Source of the DNA: an uncultured bacterium
GTDB taxonomy: Bacteria; Spirochaetota; Leptospiria; Turneriellales; Turneriellaceae
Direction of reading: 5' to 3'
DNA: 33,768 nt
Assembly (NCBI GenBank): GCA_938038265.1
Contig: CALHRC010000055.1
Span: 1-33,768, forward strand
The number at the start of each line of letters is the position of its first letter. Position 1 is the stretch's first letter. A program made the position numbers and the translations under genes. Positions 7,351-13,928 of this stretch are shown here, piece by piece. The notes below the pieces were generated by a model, which searched no databases, was not told the DNA's origin, and was given only the letters and a program-made list of their open reading frames with translations.

Positions 7351-8211
7351 TTAATTGACGCTGGCTTTGCGGTTGCGCGGGTTTAGTTGTTGCTCAAACT
7401 CCATAGCTGATTCCATATAATCTTTAAACAGTGGCAGGAACATTTCCGGGTCAAGCACAATGCCCAAAGAACGCACTTCAAAATGCAGGTGCGGCCCGGT
7501 GCTGCGGCCGGTATTTCCGGAAAGTCCAATGACCTGGCCTTTGCGCACTTTATCCCCTTTTTTGACAAAGGCTACGGAAAGATGGCCATACCGGCTTACC
7601 GTGGTTTCATCATGGTTGAGTACCACCGAGATGCCATAGGCGCCTTCATTGCCAGCGTAAGTGACGGTGCCATCCACGGCAGCTACCACCATGGTTCCAA
7701 TTCCTACCGCAATATCAATGCCATCATGATGGCGTCCCCAGCGGTTGCCGGGACGGCTGGTAATGCGGGATCCTTGAACTGGCCAGAGATATTCTGCTTT
7801 GCGGCTGACAAAGCGAAAGCGTGAAATACCAGCTTCCTTAAGCGATGTTAGGTAATGTTGCGAGAAAGGAATAAAAAAGTAAGTCCCCCTGCTGAAATAA
7901 ACGGCGGTACTCGCCAGGTCGTTTATTGCCCGGATCTCATCTTCAGACACGCCATATTTTTCTGCATACTTGCGGATGGCTTCACCGCCAACGTTAAGCC
8001 ACAGACCCTCGCGGTCGCGGTAGCTATGGATAAACTGGTTATCTACCATGACTTCTTCTTCAAGCGATAATTCGTGAATCTGCCCCATGGTCTGCTGCCA
8101 GGTCTGGGCTAAGGGTTCAGACGATAGTCGGGCGCTGTAAACGGTCAACAGCCCCGCGCACAACAGACCCAAGGTCTTTTTTTTGTCGCGAACTGCCATT
8201 TGTGCAAGCAT
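7351..8211 (-). CDS. M23-family peptidoglycan endopeptidase, LysM-like N-terminal part
   Basis: This is a secreted zinc endopeptidase (lysostaphin/LytM type) that cuts peptide cross-links in peptidoglycan. The catalytic domain lies in the last half, with zinc ligands in HHDGID (HxxxD), YGH and HLHFEV (HxH). All are intact, so it should be an active enzyme rather than a LytM activator. Upstream is a LysM-like segment (IRKYAEKYGVSEDEIRAIN), which would bind glycan. A signal peptide follows the basic RDKKK near the N-terminus. The frame is open from a TTG at 8220. The ATGs at 8211 and 8199 are both plausible and neither has a Shine-Dalgarno sequence. It is convergent with the methyltransferase gene, with an 11-base gap. 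Confidence 0.92.
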   Translation of the reverse strand: MLAQMAVRDKKKTLGLLCAGLLTVYSARLSSEPLAQTWQQTMGQIHELSLEEEVMVDNQFIHSYRDREGLWLNVGGEAIRKYAEKYGVSEDEIRAINDLASTAVYFSRGTYFFIPFSQHYLTSLKEAGISRFRFVSRKAEYLWPVQGSRITSRPGNRWGRHHDGIDIAVGIGTMVVAAVDGTVTYAGNEGAYGISVVLNHDETTVSRYGHLSVAFVKKGDKVRKGQVIGLSGNTGRSTGPHLHFEVRSLGIVLDPEMFLPLFKDYMESAMEFEQQLNPRNRKASVN

Positions 8212-8219
8212 GGGGCGCA

Positions 8220-8246
8220 AAAATATTTTGTGAGGCAGGATGTCAA
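8220..8246 (-). promoter_or_regulatory. Candidate promoter of the M23 peptidase gene
   Basis: On the minus strand, a consensus TTGACA (8246-8241) is followed after 15 bases by TATTTT (8225-8220). Transcription would begin close to the ATG at 8211. The mRNA would then be leaderless or have a very short leader, in line with the missing Shine-Dalgarno sequence. Confidence 0.4.
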
Positions 8247-8272
8247 CTTGGTTTCAGTCTCTTTATTTTTCG

Positions 8273-8306
8273 TTGACGATAGGTGTTAAATTTAATTATT
8301 TATAAT
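8273..8306 (+). promoter_or_regulatory. Candidate promoter of the cys leader and operon
   Basis: TATAAT at 8301-8306 is a perfect -10 box located four bases before the ATG of the upstream ORF. TTGACG at 8273-8278 is a good -35 but is 22 bases away from it. With normal 17-base spacing the TTGACG would pair with TTATTT (8296-8301). In either reading the transcript starts at or within a few bases of the leader ATG, which suggests a leaderless uORF. Confidence 0.4.
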
Positions 8307-8310
8307 AGTA

Positions 8311-8406
8311 ATGAAAAAGCCGAACCTTATACCGGTGTTTTTGTCGCAGAACAATTGCTTTCTTTCTGTACATAGCAGCTCTTCTTTTTGTTCCTGTTGT
8401 TGTTAA
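8311..8406 (+). CDS. Cysteine-rich leader peptide of the cys operon
   Basis: This 31-codon ORF starts with ATG at 8311 and ends with TAA at 8404. The peptide begins MKKPNLIPVF, has one Cys at position 16, a run of four Ser (22-25), and ends FCSCCC. Four of the last five codons are TGT (codons 27, 29, 30 and 31), only 44 bases before the cysK start. Chance placement of four Cys codons at the end of a short ORF directly upstream of cysteine biosynthesis genes is improbable. The reading is a leader peptide whose translation senses charged tRNA-Cys, comparable in idea to amino-acid attenuator leaders and to the Cys-rich uORFs known from actinobacterial cys genes. No Shine-Dalgarno precedes it and the -10 box abuts the ATG, so it may be translated from a leaderless mRNA. 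It is too short for normal gene calling. Confidence 0.75.
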   Translation: MKKPNLIPVFLSQNNCFLSVHSSSSFCSCCC

Positions 8407-8445
8407 CCTTTTAAACTACAAATTTCCCTCTTTTGTATAGGAGTA
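8389..8445 (+). promoter_or_regulatory. Predicted translational attenuator: Cys codons pair with cysK RBS
   Basis: The leader-peptide codons 27-29 (UGUUCCUGU, 8389-8397) can pair without mismatch with AUAGGAGUA (8437-8445), which contains the cysK ribosome binding site. The helix has nine bp, three of them G-U, and encloses a 39-base loop. A ribosome stalled on the Cys codons would hold the first strand and leave the cysK site free. A ribosome that finishes and leaves would let the helix form and block initiation. A competing pairing exists between CAGAACA (8347-8353) and UGUUCCUG (8389-8396, one bulge). No T-run terminator is present in the leader, so control at translation fits better than transcription termination. 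Confidence 0.6.
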
Positions 8446-8450
8446 CCATT

Positions 8451-9386
8451 ATGAAAATTAAAACTATATTAGATTATATTGGCAACACGCCTCATATGAG
8501 AGTCAATCGCATTTTTGGCAGTGATTATGAAGTGTGGGTAAAATTAGAGCGGCAAAATCCCGGCGGCAGTATTAAAGATCGCATTGCCCTTGCCATGATT
8601 GAAGATGCTGAGCGCAGTGGTAAGTTAAAACCAGGTGGGGTTATTATTGAACCCACTTCTGGCAATACAGGGGTAGGTCTAGCTTTAGTAGCTGCAGTGA
8701 AGGGGTATAGGGTGATTTTGGTTATGCCCGAGTCGATGTCAATTGAGCGGCGCAAGATCATGGCTGCTTATGGCGCTGAATTTGACCTGACCCCTAAAGA
8801 AAAAGGTATGAAGGGTGCTATTGAGCGCGCCAACGAATTGCTCACAGCCATCCCCGGTAGTTGGATGCCGCAGCAGTTTGAAAACGAAGCTAATGTAGAG
8901 GTACACCGCCGCACTACCGCGCAAGAGATCCTCAATGATTTTCCAGATGGTTTAGATGCCATCATTACAGGGGTAGGCACGGGAGGCCATATTTCGGGGG
9001 TGGCAGAAATCCTCAAACAAAAATGGCCATCGCTGAAGGTATTTGCGGTAGAGCCTGAGGCCTCTCCCGTACTAAGTGGTGGCAAACCAGGTCCCCATCC
9101 CATCCAAGGTATTGGGGCGGGCTTTGTGCCGGCCATTTTACGAACAGGCTTATTGGATGGTATTATTCAAGTTTCAAAAGAAGAAGCCTTTACCTATGCC
9201 CGTCGGGCTGCTCGGGAAGAAGGGCTTTTTATGGGTATTTCCAGTGGGGCTTCTTTTGCGGCCGTGGCTAAAAAATTGCCTGATTTAGCTAAAGGTAGCC
9301 GGATATTGACCTTTAACTATGATACGGGTGAGCGCTACCTTTCAATTGAAAATTTATTTAGCGATCCACCCCTTGTGGCCCAATAA
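8451..9386 (+). CDS. cysK: Cysteine synthase (O-acetylserine sulfhydrylase)
   Basis: This is a PLP enzyme that makes cysteine from O-acetylserine and sulfide, the last step of the pathway encoded here. It has 311 residues, the normal length. The Schiff-base lysine is K42 in [11 protein letters not shown]. The substrate/PLP loop TSGNTG is at 69-74. [10 protein letters not shown] is the phosphate-binding loop and GISSGAS lies near the C-terminus. The frame is open from a TTG at 8433, but TAGGAG (8438-8443) sets the start at the ATG 8451, seven bases downstream. The N-terminal motif reads NTPHMRV instead of the common NTPLVRL. A cystathionine beta-synthase-like activity cannot be excluded by sequence alone, but the context favours CysK. 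It is the first main gene behind the Cys-rich leader, and its stop overlaps the next start (TAATG). Confidence 0.94.
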   Translation: MKIKTILDYIGNTPHMRVNRIFGSDYEVWVKLERQNPGGSIKDRIALAMIEDAERSGKLKPGGVIIEPTSGNTGVGLALVAAVKGYRVILVMPESMSIERRKIMAAYGAEFDLTPKEKGMKGAIERANELLTAIPGSWMPQQFENEANVEVHRRTTAQEILNDFPDGLDAIITGVGTGGHISGVAEILKQKWPSLKVFAVEPEASPVLSGGKPGPHPIQGIGAGFVPAILRTGLLDGIIQVSKEEAFTYARRAAREEGLFMGISSGASFAAVAKKLPDLAKGSRILTFNYDTGERYLSIENLFSDPPLVAQ

Positions 9387-9664
9387 TGAGTGAACAGAGT
9401 TTAACTTCATCTCGCCCGAAAGCGGGTGGCGTTGTTGTGGAGAAACATTGGCGGAGCCTGCTTAAAACCATTTCTTGGCGGCTATTAGGGACCCTTGATA
9501 CCATTGTGCTCTCGTTTATCATTACGGGTAGTTTGAAAATGGCCGCCTCTATTGGCGGGGTGGAGTTAATTACAAAGATGGTGCTCTACTATTTGCATGA
9601 GCGAGTCTGGAGTAAGCTTAATATAGGTAAAGAAATTATCCAAAATCCCGATTATGAAATTTGA
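9386..9664 (+). CDS. DUF2061 small membrane protein
   Basis: This 92-residue protein matches the DUF2061 pattern: a basic entry (KHWRSLLKTISWRLLGTLDT), a hydrophobic helix (IVLSFIITGSL), a second segment, and the conserved close ELITKMVLYYLHERVW. Two membrane passes are likely, at about residues 38-55 and 58-78. The molecular function of DUF2061 is not established. Relatives occur next to or fused with sulfate-activation genes, and here it is locked inside the cys operon. It overlaps cysK by one base (TAATG) and cysH by 11 bases. A role in sulfate or sulfite handling at the membrane is a fair inference, since the operon carries no recognisable permease. Confidence 0.88.
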   Translation: MSEQSLTSSRPKAGGVVVEKHWRSLLKTISWRLLGTLDTIVLSFIITGSLKMAASIGGVELITKMVLYYLHERVWSKLNIGKEIIQNPDYEI

Positions 9665-10400
9665 AATTCAACCTACTATACCAGATAAGCTGCAACCGTT
9701 AGTTTATCGCCTATTGCCGTTCATTGCAGAGAAAAAACCGCAAGAGGCAATTCGTGAGTGCGTACAAGAATTTCCCCAGGCAGTAAAATTTTCTACGAGT
9801 TTAGGGATGGAAGACCAAGTACTAACTGATATGCTCTCTAAAATGCAGGTTATGCAGCAGGTGGATGTCTTTACCTTAGATACAGGCCGGCTTTTTGAAG
9901 AGACCCAATACCTGTTACATTTAACCATAAAACGTTATGGAACAATTAAAGTATATTTCCCTGACTATGAAAAAGTAGAAGCGCTGGTAAATGAAAAGGG
10001 ATCTTATAGTTTTTACAATTCAGTCGAAGATCGCAAAGAATGCTGCTATATCCGCAAGGTATTGCCTTTACAGAGGGCTTTAGCTGGTGGTCAGGTGTGG
10101 CTTACGGGTATTCGGGCGGCGCAATCGGTTAGTCGCGAGGCCATGCCGGCAGTTGAGTGGGATAGCAGTTACCAAATCTTAAAAGTGCATCCCTTATTTT
10201 ATTTTTCGGATTCTGAAATAGAAGCTTATGTAAAAGACAATTCAGTGCTTGTCAATGAGCTGCACGCCAAAGGGTATCCCAGCATTGGTTGTGCGCCTTG
10301 TACCCGCGCGATAAAACCAGGCGAAGATATTCGCGCTGGCCGCTGGTGGTGGGAGCAAGAAGGCGCTAAAGAATGTGGCTTACATGTCAAGAAAACATAG
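9654..10400 (+). CDS. cysH: Adenylyl-sulfate (APS) reductase, iron-sulfur type
   Basis: This enzyme reduces activated sulfate to sulfite with thioredoxin as electron donor. It has 248 residues and a PP-loop-type N-terminal fold (SLGMEDQVLTDML, then TLDTGRLFEETQ). The CC...CxxC signature of the 4Fe-4S class is complete: C130-C131 in KECCYIRKV and C213/C216 in GCAPCTR. The catalytic Cys is C241 in KECGLH near the C-terminus. Known enzymes with this cluster usually take APS, whereas the cluster-free type takes PAPS. That agrees with the lack of an APS kinase in the operon. It starts 11 bases inside the DUF2061 gene, so its translation is probably coupled. Confidence 0.94.
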   Translation: MKFEIQPTIPDKLQPLVYRLLPFIAEKKPQEAIRECVQEFPQAVKFSTSLGMEDQVLTDMLSKMQVMQQVDVFTLDTGRLFEETQYLLHLTIKRYGTIKVYFPDYEKVEALVNEKGSYSFYNSVEDRKECCYIRKVLPLQRALAGGQVWLTGIRAAQSVSREAMPAVEWDSSYQILKVHPLFYFSDSEIEAYVKDNSVLVNELHAKGYPSIGCAPCTRAIKPGEDIRAGRWWWEQEGAKECGLHVKKT

Positions 10401-10421
10401 TTGATAACTTAAAGGTAGAAT

Positions 10422-11327
10422 ATGAGTTCTTATCATATCAATTATTTAGATGCATTAGAAGCTGAGGCCATCTATATTTTACGGGAAACAGCGGCACAGT
10501 TTGAAAATCCCGCTTTGCTTTTTTCGGGTGGCAAAGATTCTATTGTATTAGTTCATCTGGCCCTGAAAGCTTTTCGCCCGGCAAAATTTCCTTTTCCTTT
10601 GTTACATATTGATACTGGCCACAATTTTCCCGAAACTTTGCAGTTTAGAGATAATTTAATTTCTAAAATTAAAGAGCGGCTTATTGTGCGCTATGTGCAA
10701 GATAGCATTGATAAAGGGCGGGTGAAAGAAGAGACGGGCAAATATGCCAGCCGCAACGCCCTGCAGACAGTTACCTTGCTTGATGCAATTTCTGAGTTAC
10801 AGTTAGATGCCTGCATTGGAGGGGCACGCCGTGATGAAGAAAAAGCCCGGGCTAAAGAGCGGATTTTTTCGGTGCGTGATGAATTTGGCCAGTGGGAGCC
10901 GCGTATGCAGCGCCCCGAGCTTTGGAACTTATATAATGGTAAAATTCGTAAAGGAGAAAATGTGCGGGTCTTCCCCATTAGTAATTTTACAGAGCTGGAT
11001 GTCTGGCGCTATATTGAGCGCGAGGGGATTGAACTGCCCTCTTTATACTTTACTCATGAACGCGATGTCTTTGAGCGCGATGGTCTGTGGTATCCCGATT
11101 CTCCTTATATCCACCGCGAACCGCAAGAAACAGTGGTGCGTAAAAAAGTCCGCTTTCGCACCATTGGCGATATGACTTGCACAGCGGCAGTGCTCTCCCA
11201 AGCGGACAATGTCGCTGCCATTATTGAAGAGCTTATCAAGGCAGAAACTACCGAGCGCGGCTCACGCTTAGATGACAAACGTTCCGAAGCGGCAATGGAA
11301 GAGCGTAAACGAGGGGGCTATTTCTAA
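10422..11327 (+). CDS. cysD: Sulfate adenylyltransferase subunit 2
   Basis: This is the catalytic ATP sulfurylase subunit, which forms APS from sulfate and ATP in complex with the GTPase CysN. It has 301 residues. The PP-loop SGGKDS is at residues 35-40, followed by HIDTGHNFPETL. GGARRDEEKARAKERIFS and the C-terminal RFRTIGDMTCTAAV are diagnostic of CysD. An AAAGGTAG ribosome site precedes the ATG in the 21-base gap after cysH. This is the only real gap in the operon. The stop overlaps the cysN start (TAATG), so equal synthesis of the two subunits is expected. Confidence 0.97.
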   Translation: MSSYHINYLDALEAEAIYILRETAAQFENPALLFSGGKDSIVLVHLALKAFRPAKFPFPLLHIDTGHNFPETLQFRDNLISKIKERLIVRYVQDSIDKGRVKEETGKYASRNALQTVTLLDAISELQLDACIGGARRDEEKARAKERIFSVRDEFGQWEPRMQRPELWNLYNGKIRKGENVRVFPISNFTELDVWRYIEREGIELPSLYFTHERDVFERDGLWYPDSPYIHREPQETVVRKKVRFRTIGDMTCTAAVLSQADNVAAIIEELIKAETTERGSRLDDKRSEAAMEERKRGGYF

Positions 11328-12571
11328 TGGAATTACTACGTTTTTTAACTGCCGGCAGTGTGGATGATGGCAAAAGTACTTTAATTGGCCGCCTACTCTA
11401 TGATTCGCGTAGCTTACTGCGCGATCAACTTGAGGCCATTGAAAAAAGTAGCCGAAAAAAGGGGGATGATTTTTTAAATTTAGCCTTAGCTACCGATGGC
11501 CTCAAAGCTGAGAGAGAGCAGGGAATTACCATTGATGTGGCCTATAAGTATTTTTCTACCCCCAAAAGAAAATTTATTATCGCTGATACCCCCGGCCATA
11601 TTCAATATACCCGCAATATGGTCACCGGCGCTTCCACCGCCAACCTAATGGTTGTTTTAGTGGATGCCCGCAATGGCGTCACAGAACAAACGCGGCGGCA
11701 TTCCATTATTGCCTCCCTGTTAGCCATCCCCCATCTGGTGGTCTGCATTAATAAGATGGATTTAGTGGGTTTCTCGCAAGAAAGGTTTGAGCAAATTAAA
11801 GAAGAGTTTTTACAATTTTCAGGCAAACTCAATATTAAAGACATTACTTTTATTCCCATCAGTGCCTTACAAGGAGATAACGTCGTAAACCTTTCAGATA
11901 ATATGCCTTGGTATGAAGGGCGTTCTCTGTTGCACTACTTAGAAGAAGTCTATATTGAAAGCGATAGAAATTTACAAAACCCACGTTTCCCTGTGCAATA
12001 TGTCATCCGGCCAGAAACCGCCGAATACCCCGACTACCGCGCTTATGCGGGCATGGTGGCCAGTGGCATTTTTAAGCAGGGGGATGCCATTCTTGTGTTA
12101 CCAGCTGGTTTTACAACGACTATTACCAGTATTGATTTTTATGGTAAACAACTTCCCGAAGCGTTTGCTCCCCAATCGGTTGCCATCCGCTTAAGTGACA
12201 ATCTTGATATTGCCCGGGGGGATGTTTTTGTCGATGCGGTCAATCCCCCCCGAATTGGCCAAGATATTTTAGCAAATGTCTGTTGGATGAGTTCAGACGA
12301 ATTGCGCCCCGGTACTGTGTTAATCTTACAACAAAACACTCGCCGGGTAAAAGCTAAAATTACAGAAATAGTTTACAAAATAGAAATCAATACTTTAGAT
12401 GAGATTGTCGGTGTTGGCGCTCTCAAAATGAATGACATTGCTTTAGTTAAAATTCGCACGGCTGCGCCCGTTTTGTTAGATGATTATAAGTTTAATCGCG
12501 CTACAGGTTCTTTTATTTTAATTGATGAGAACACCAACCTAACTGCAGCAGCGGGGGTGATTCGAGGCTAA
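11327..12571 (+). CDS. cysN: Sulfate adenylyltransferase subunit 1 (GTPase)
   Basis: This GTPase subunit drives the unfavourable ATP sulfurylase reaction by GTP hydrolysis. The P-loop is GSVDDGKST (10-18), the G3 motif DTPGH and the G4 motif NKMD, followed by EF-Tu-like beta-barrel domains. It has 414 residues, somewhat shorter than the roughly 475 of Escherichia coli CysN. There is no fused CysC (APS kinase) domain, as found in CysNC proteins, so PAPS is not expected to be made here. The start codon overlaps the cysD stop by one base, and the next gene begins after a one-base gap. Confidence 0.96.
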   Translation: MELLRFLTAGSVDDGKSTLIGRLLYDSRSLLRDQLEAIEKSSRKKGDDFLNLALATDGLKAEREQGITIDVAYKYFSTPKRKFIIADTPGHIQYTRNMVTGASTANLMVVLVDARNGVTEQTRRHSIIASLLAIPHLVVCINKMDLVGFSQERFEQIKEEFLQFSGKLNIKDITFIPISALQGDNVVNLSDNMPWYEGRSLLHYLEEVYIESDRNLQNPRFPVQYVIRPETAEYPDYRAYAGMVASGIFKQGDAILVLPAGFTTTITSIDFYGKQLPEAFAPQSVAIRLSDNLDIARGDVFVDAVNPPRIGQDILANVCWMSSDELRPGTVLILQQNTRRVKAKITEIVYKIEINTLDEIVGVGALKMNDIALVKIRTAAPVLLDDYKFNRATGSFILIDENTNLTAAAGVIRG

Positions 12572-12572
12572 A

Positions 12573-13337
12573 ATGCAACCAGTGGTTTTTATTGGCGCAG
12601 GGCCCGGCAATGCGGAGCTTTTAACCTTAAAAGGCGCCCGTCTATTACAAACAGCTGAAGTGTGTCTTTATGATGCCCTCATTGAGTTTGAGAGTTTTGA
12701 CACCCTGTTACCCCAAGATTGCTTGCGTATTCCGGTGGGCAAGCGCTGTGGTGCACATTCTAAAACCCAGGACGAAATTTGTGAGCTCATCATCCATTAT
12801 GCGCTTTCGGGAAAAAAAACCATTCGACTTAAAGGAGGCGATCCTGCTTTATTTGGTAGGTTAGGGGAGGAGCTATTGGCCCTACATCGTGCAGGCATTC
12901 CCTGGGAAATCATACCGGGAGTCTCTTCGATGAATGCAGCGGCAGCTGATTTTTCGCTACCCCTTACTTTAAGGGGGGTGTCAGATTGTATCTGTCTTAT
13001 AAGCGGGCATGATTTAGTGCGTAAACCTGCAGAGACCTTAGAAAAATTAGCTCACTACCCCGGTACAATTGTTATTTTTATGGGAGCTAAACGCCGGCGG
13101 GAAATTTGCCAAACCCTATTAGCCTATGGTGCCGATGGCAATAAACCAGTGCGCCTTATTGAAAATGCAGGGCGTAAAACCGCGCGCAGTACCTTATGGA
13201 CGCTCGGCGAGGCAGCAGTTGATGAAAGTCTATTAGAAAGTGATGCGCCAGCCTTACTTTTAATTGGCAACTCCCTACTCAATGAATGGGATGCCTTACT
13301 AAAATCGACCCCTACGGAACTTTCCTTTGTCCACTGA
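12573..13337 (+). CDS. cobA: Uroporphyrinogen-III C-methyltransferase
   Basis: This SAM-dependent enzyme makes precorrin-2 from uroporphyrinogen III, the branch step to siroheme. It has 254 residues, the length of single-domain SUMT enzymes. Visible motifs are GAGPGNAELLTLKGARLL at the N-terminus, RLKGGDPALFGR, and PGVSSMNAAAA, all typical of the family. Siroheme is the cofactor of the CysI sulfite reductase encoded next door, which explains its place in the operon. The gene starts one base after cysN and its end overlaps the following gene by 11 bases. In enteric bacteria this activity is the C-terminal half of CysG; here it is a separate gene. Confidence 0.93.
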   Translation: MQPVVFIGAGPGNAELLTLKGARLLQTAEVCLYDALIEFESFDTLLPQDCLRIPVGKRCGAHSKTQDEICELIIHYALSGKKTIRLKGGDPALFGRLGEELLALHRAGIPWEIIPGVSSMNAAAADFSLPLTLRGVSDCICLISGHDLVRKPAETLEKLAHYPGTIVIFMGAKRRREICQTLLAYGADGNKPVRLIENAGRKTARSTLWTLGEAAVDESLLESDAPALLLIGNSLLNEWDALLKSTPTELSFVH

Positions 13338-13914
13338 AACTGAACTGTTACCTATTTTTTTAAAGCTCAACCAAAAAAACGTTTTAGTTGTCGGGGGGGG
13401 GAGTGTAGCACGAGAAAAAATTAAAACCCTATTGACTACCGGCGCCAATATCACCGTAATCTCTCCGCAAACGAAACCAGAAATTGATGCTTGGGAACAG
13501 GCGGGTTGTTTGGTTGTCTTGCGTCGTGAGGTGAGGGAAAGTGATCTTGATGGTAAGTTTTTGGTCTATGTGGCCACAGGAGTGCCTGAAGTTAACCAGC
13601 GTCTCTGGGAATATGCTAAGCAACATAATATTTTGCTGAATACGGTGGATAATCCACCCCTATGTGATTTTTACTCTGCTGCTGTGGTAAAACGCGGCCC
13701 ATGGCGCGTTGCTATCTCAACCCAGGGGAATTTTGCCGGTCTTGCCCAAGCCCTGCAGCAGGTTTTATCTGCCATTATACCAGAAGAGAGTTTAGCCGAT
13801 TGGGACGAATTGCTATCCTGGCGCAAAAAATTAGCCACCTACCTCAAAACCCAACCACAACGTACAGCTTACTTACGAAAACTTTTACGAAAGATTAAAA
13901 AAAAAGTACTGTAA
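13327..13914 (+). CDS. Precorrin-2 dehydrogenase / sirohydrochlorin ferrochelatase (Met8-like)
   Basis: This enzyme oxidises precorrin-2 with NAD and probably inserts iron to give siroheme, matching yeast Met8p and the N-terminal half of CysG. It has 195 residues. The nucleotide-binding loop VLVVGGGSVAREK lies near residues 19-31. NTVDNPPLCDFYSAAVVKRG is the conserved segment with the catalytic aspartate region, shown here by its key residues D-N-P-C-D-F. The C-terminus is very basic (RKLLRKIKKKVL). The start is a TTG at 13327; no ATG occurs in frame near the start, and the TTG overlaps the cobA stop. It is the last gene of the plus-strand cys operon and ends 14 bases before the convergent cysI. 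Confidence 0.92.
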   Translation: MSTETELLPIFLKLNQKNVLVVGGGSVAREKIKTLLTTGANITVISPQTKPEIDAWEQAGCLVVLRREVRESDLDGKFLVYVATGVPEVNQRLWEYAKQHNILLNTVDNPPLCDFYSAAVVKRGPWRVAISTQGNFAGLAQALQQVLSAIIPEESLADWDELLSWRKKLATYLKTQPQRTAYLRKLLRKIKKKVL

Positions 13915-13928
13915 AAATCTTATGGTGC

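Noticed and set aside
8307-8450. SAM riboswitch or T-box in the cysK leader
   Set aside because: None of the SAM-I core sequence or the T-box consensus is present and there is no terminator hairpin with T run. The Cys-rich ORF and its pairing explain the leader better.
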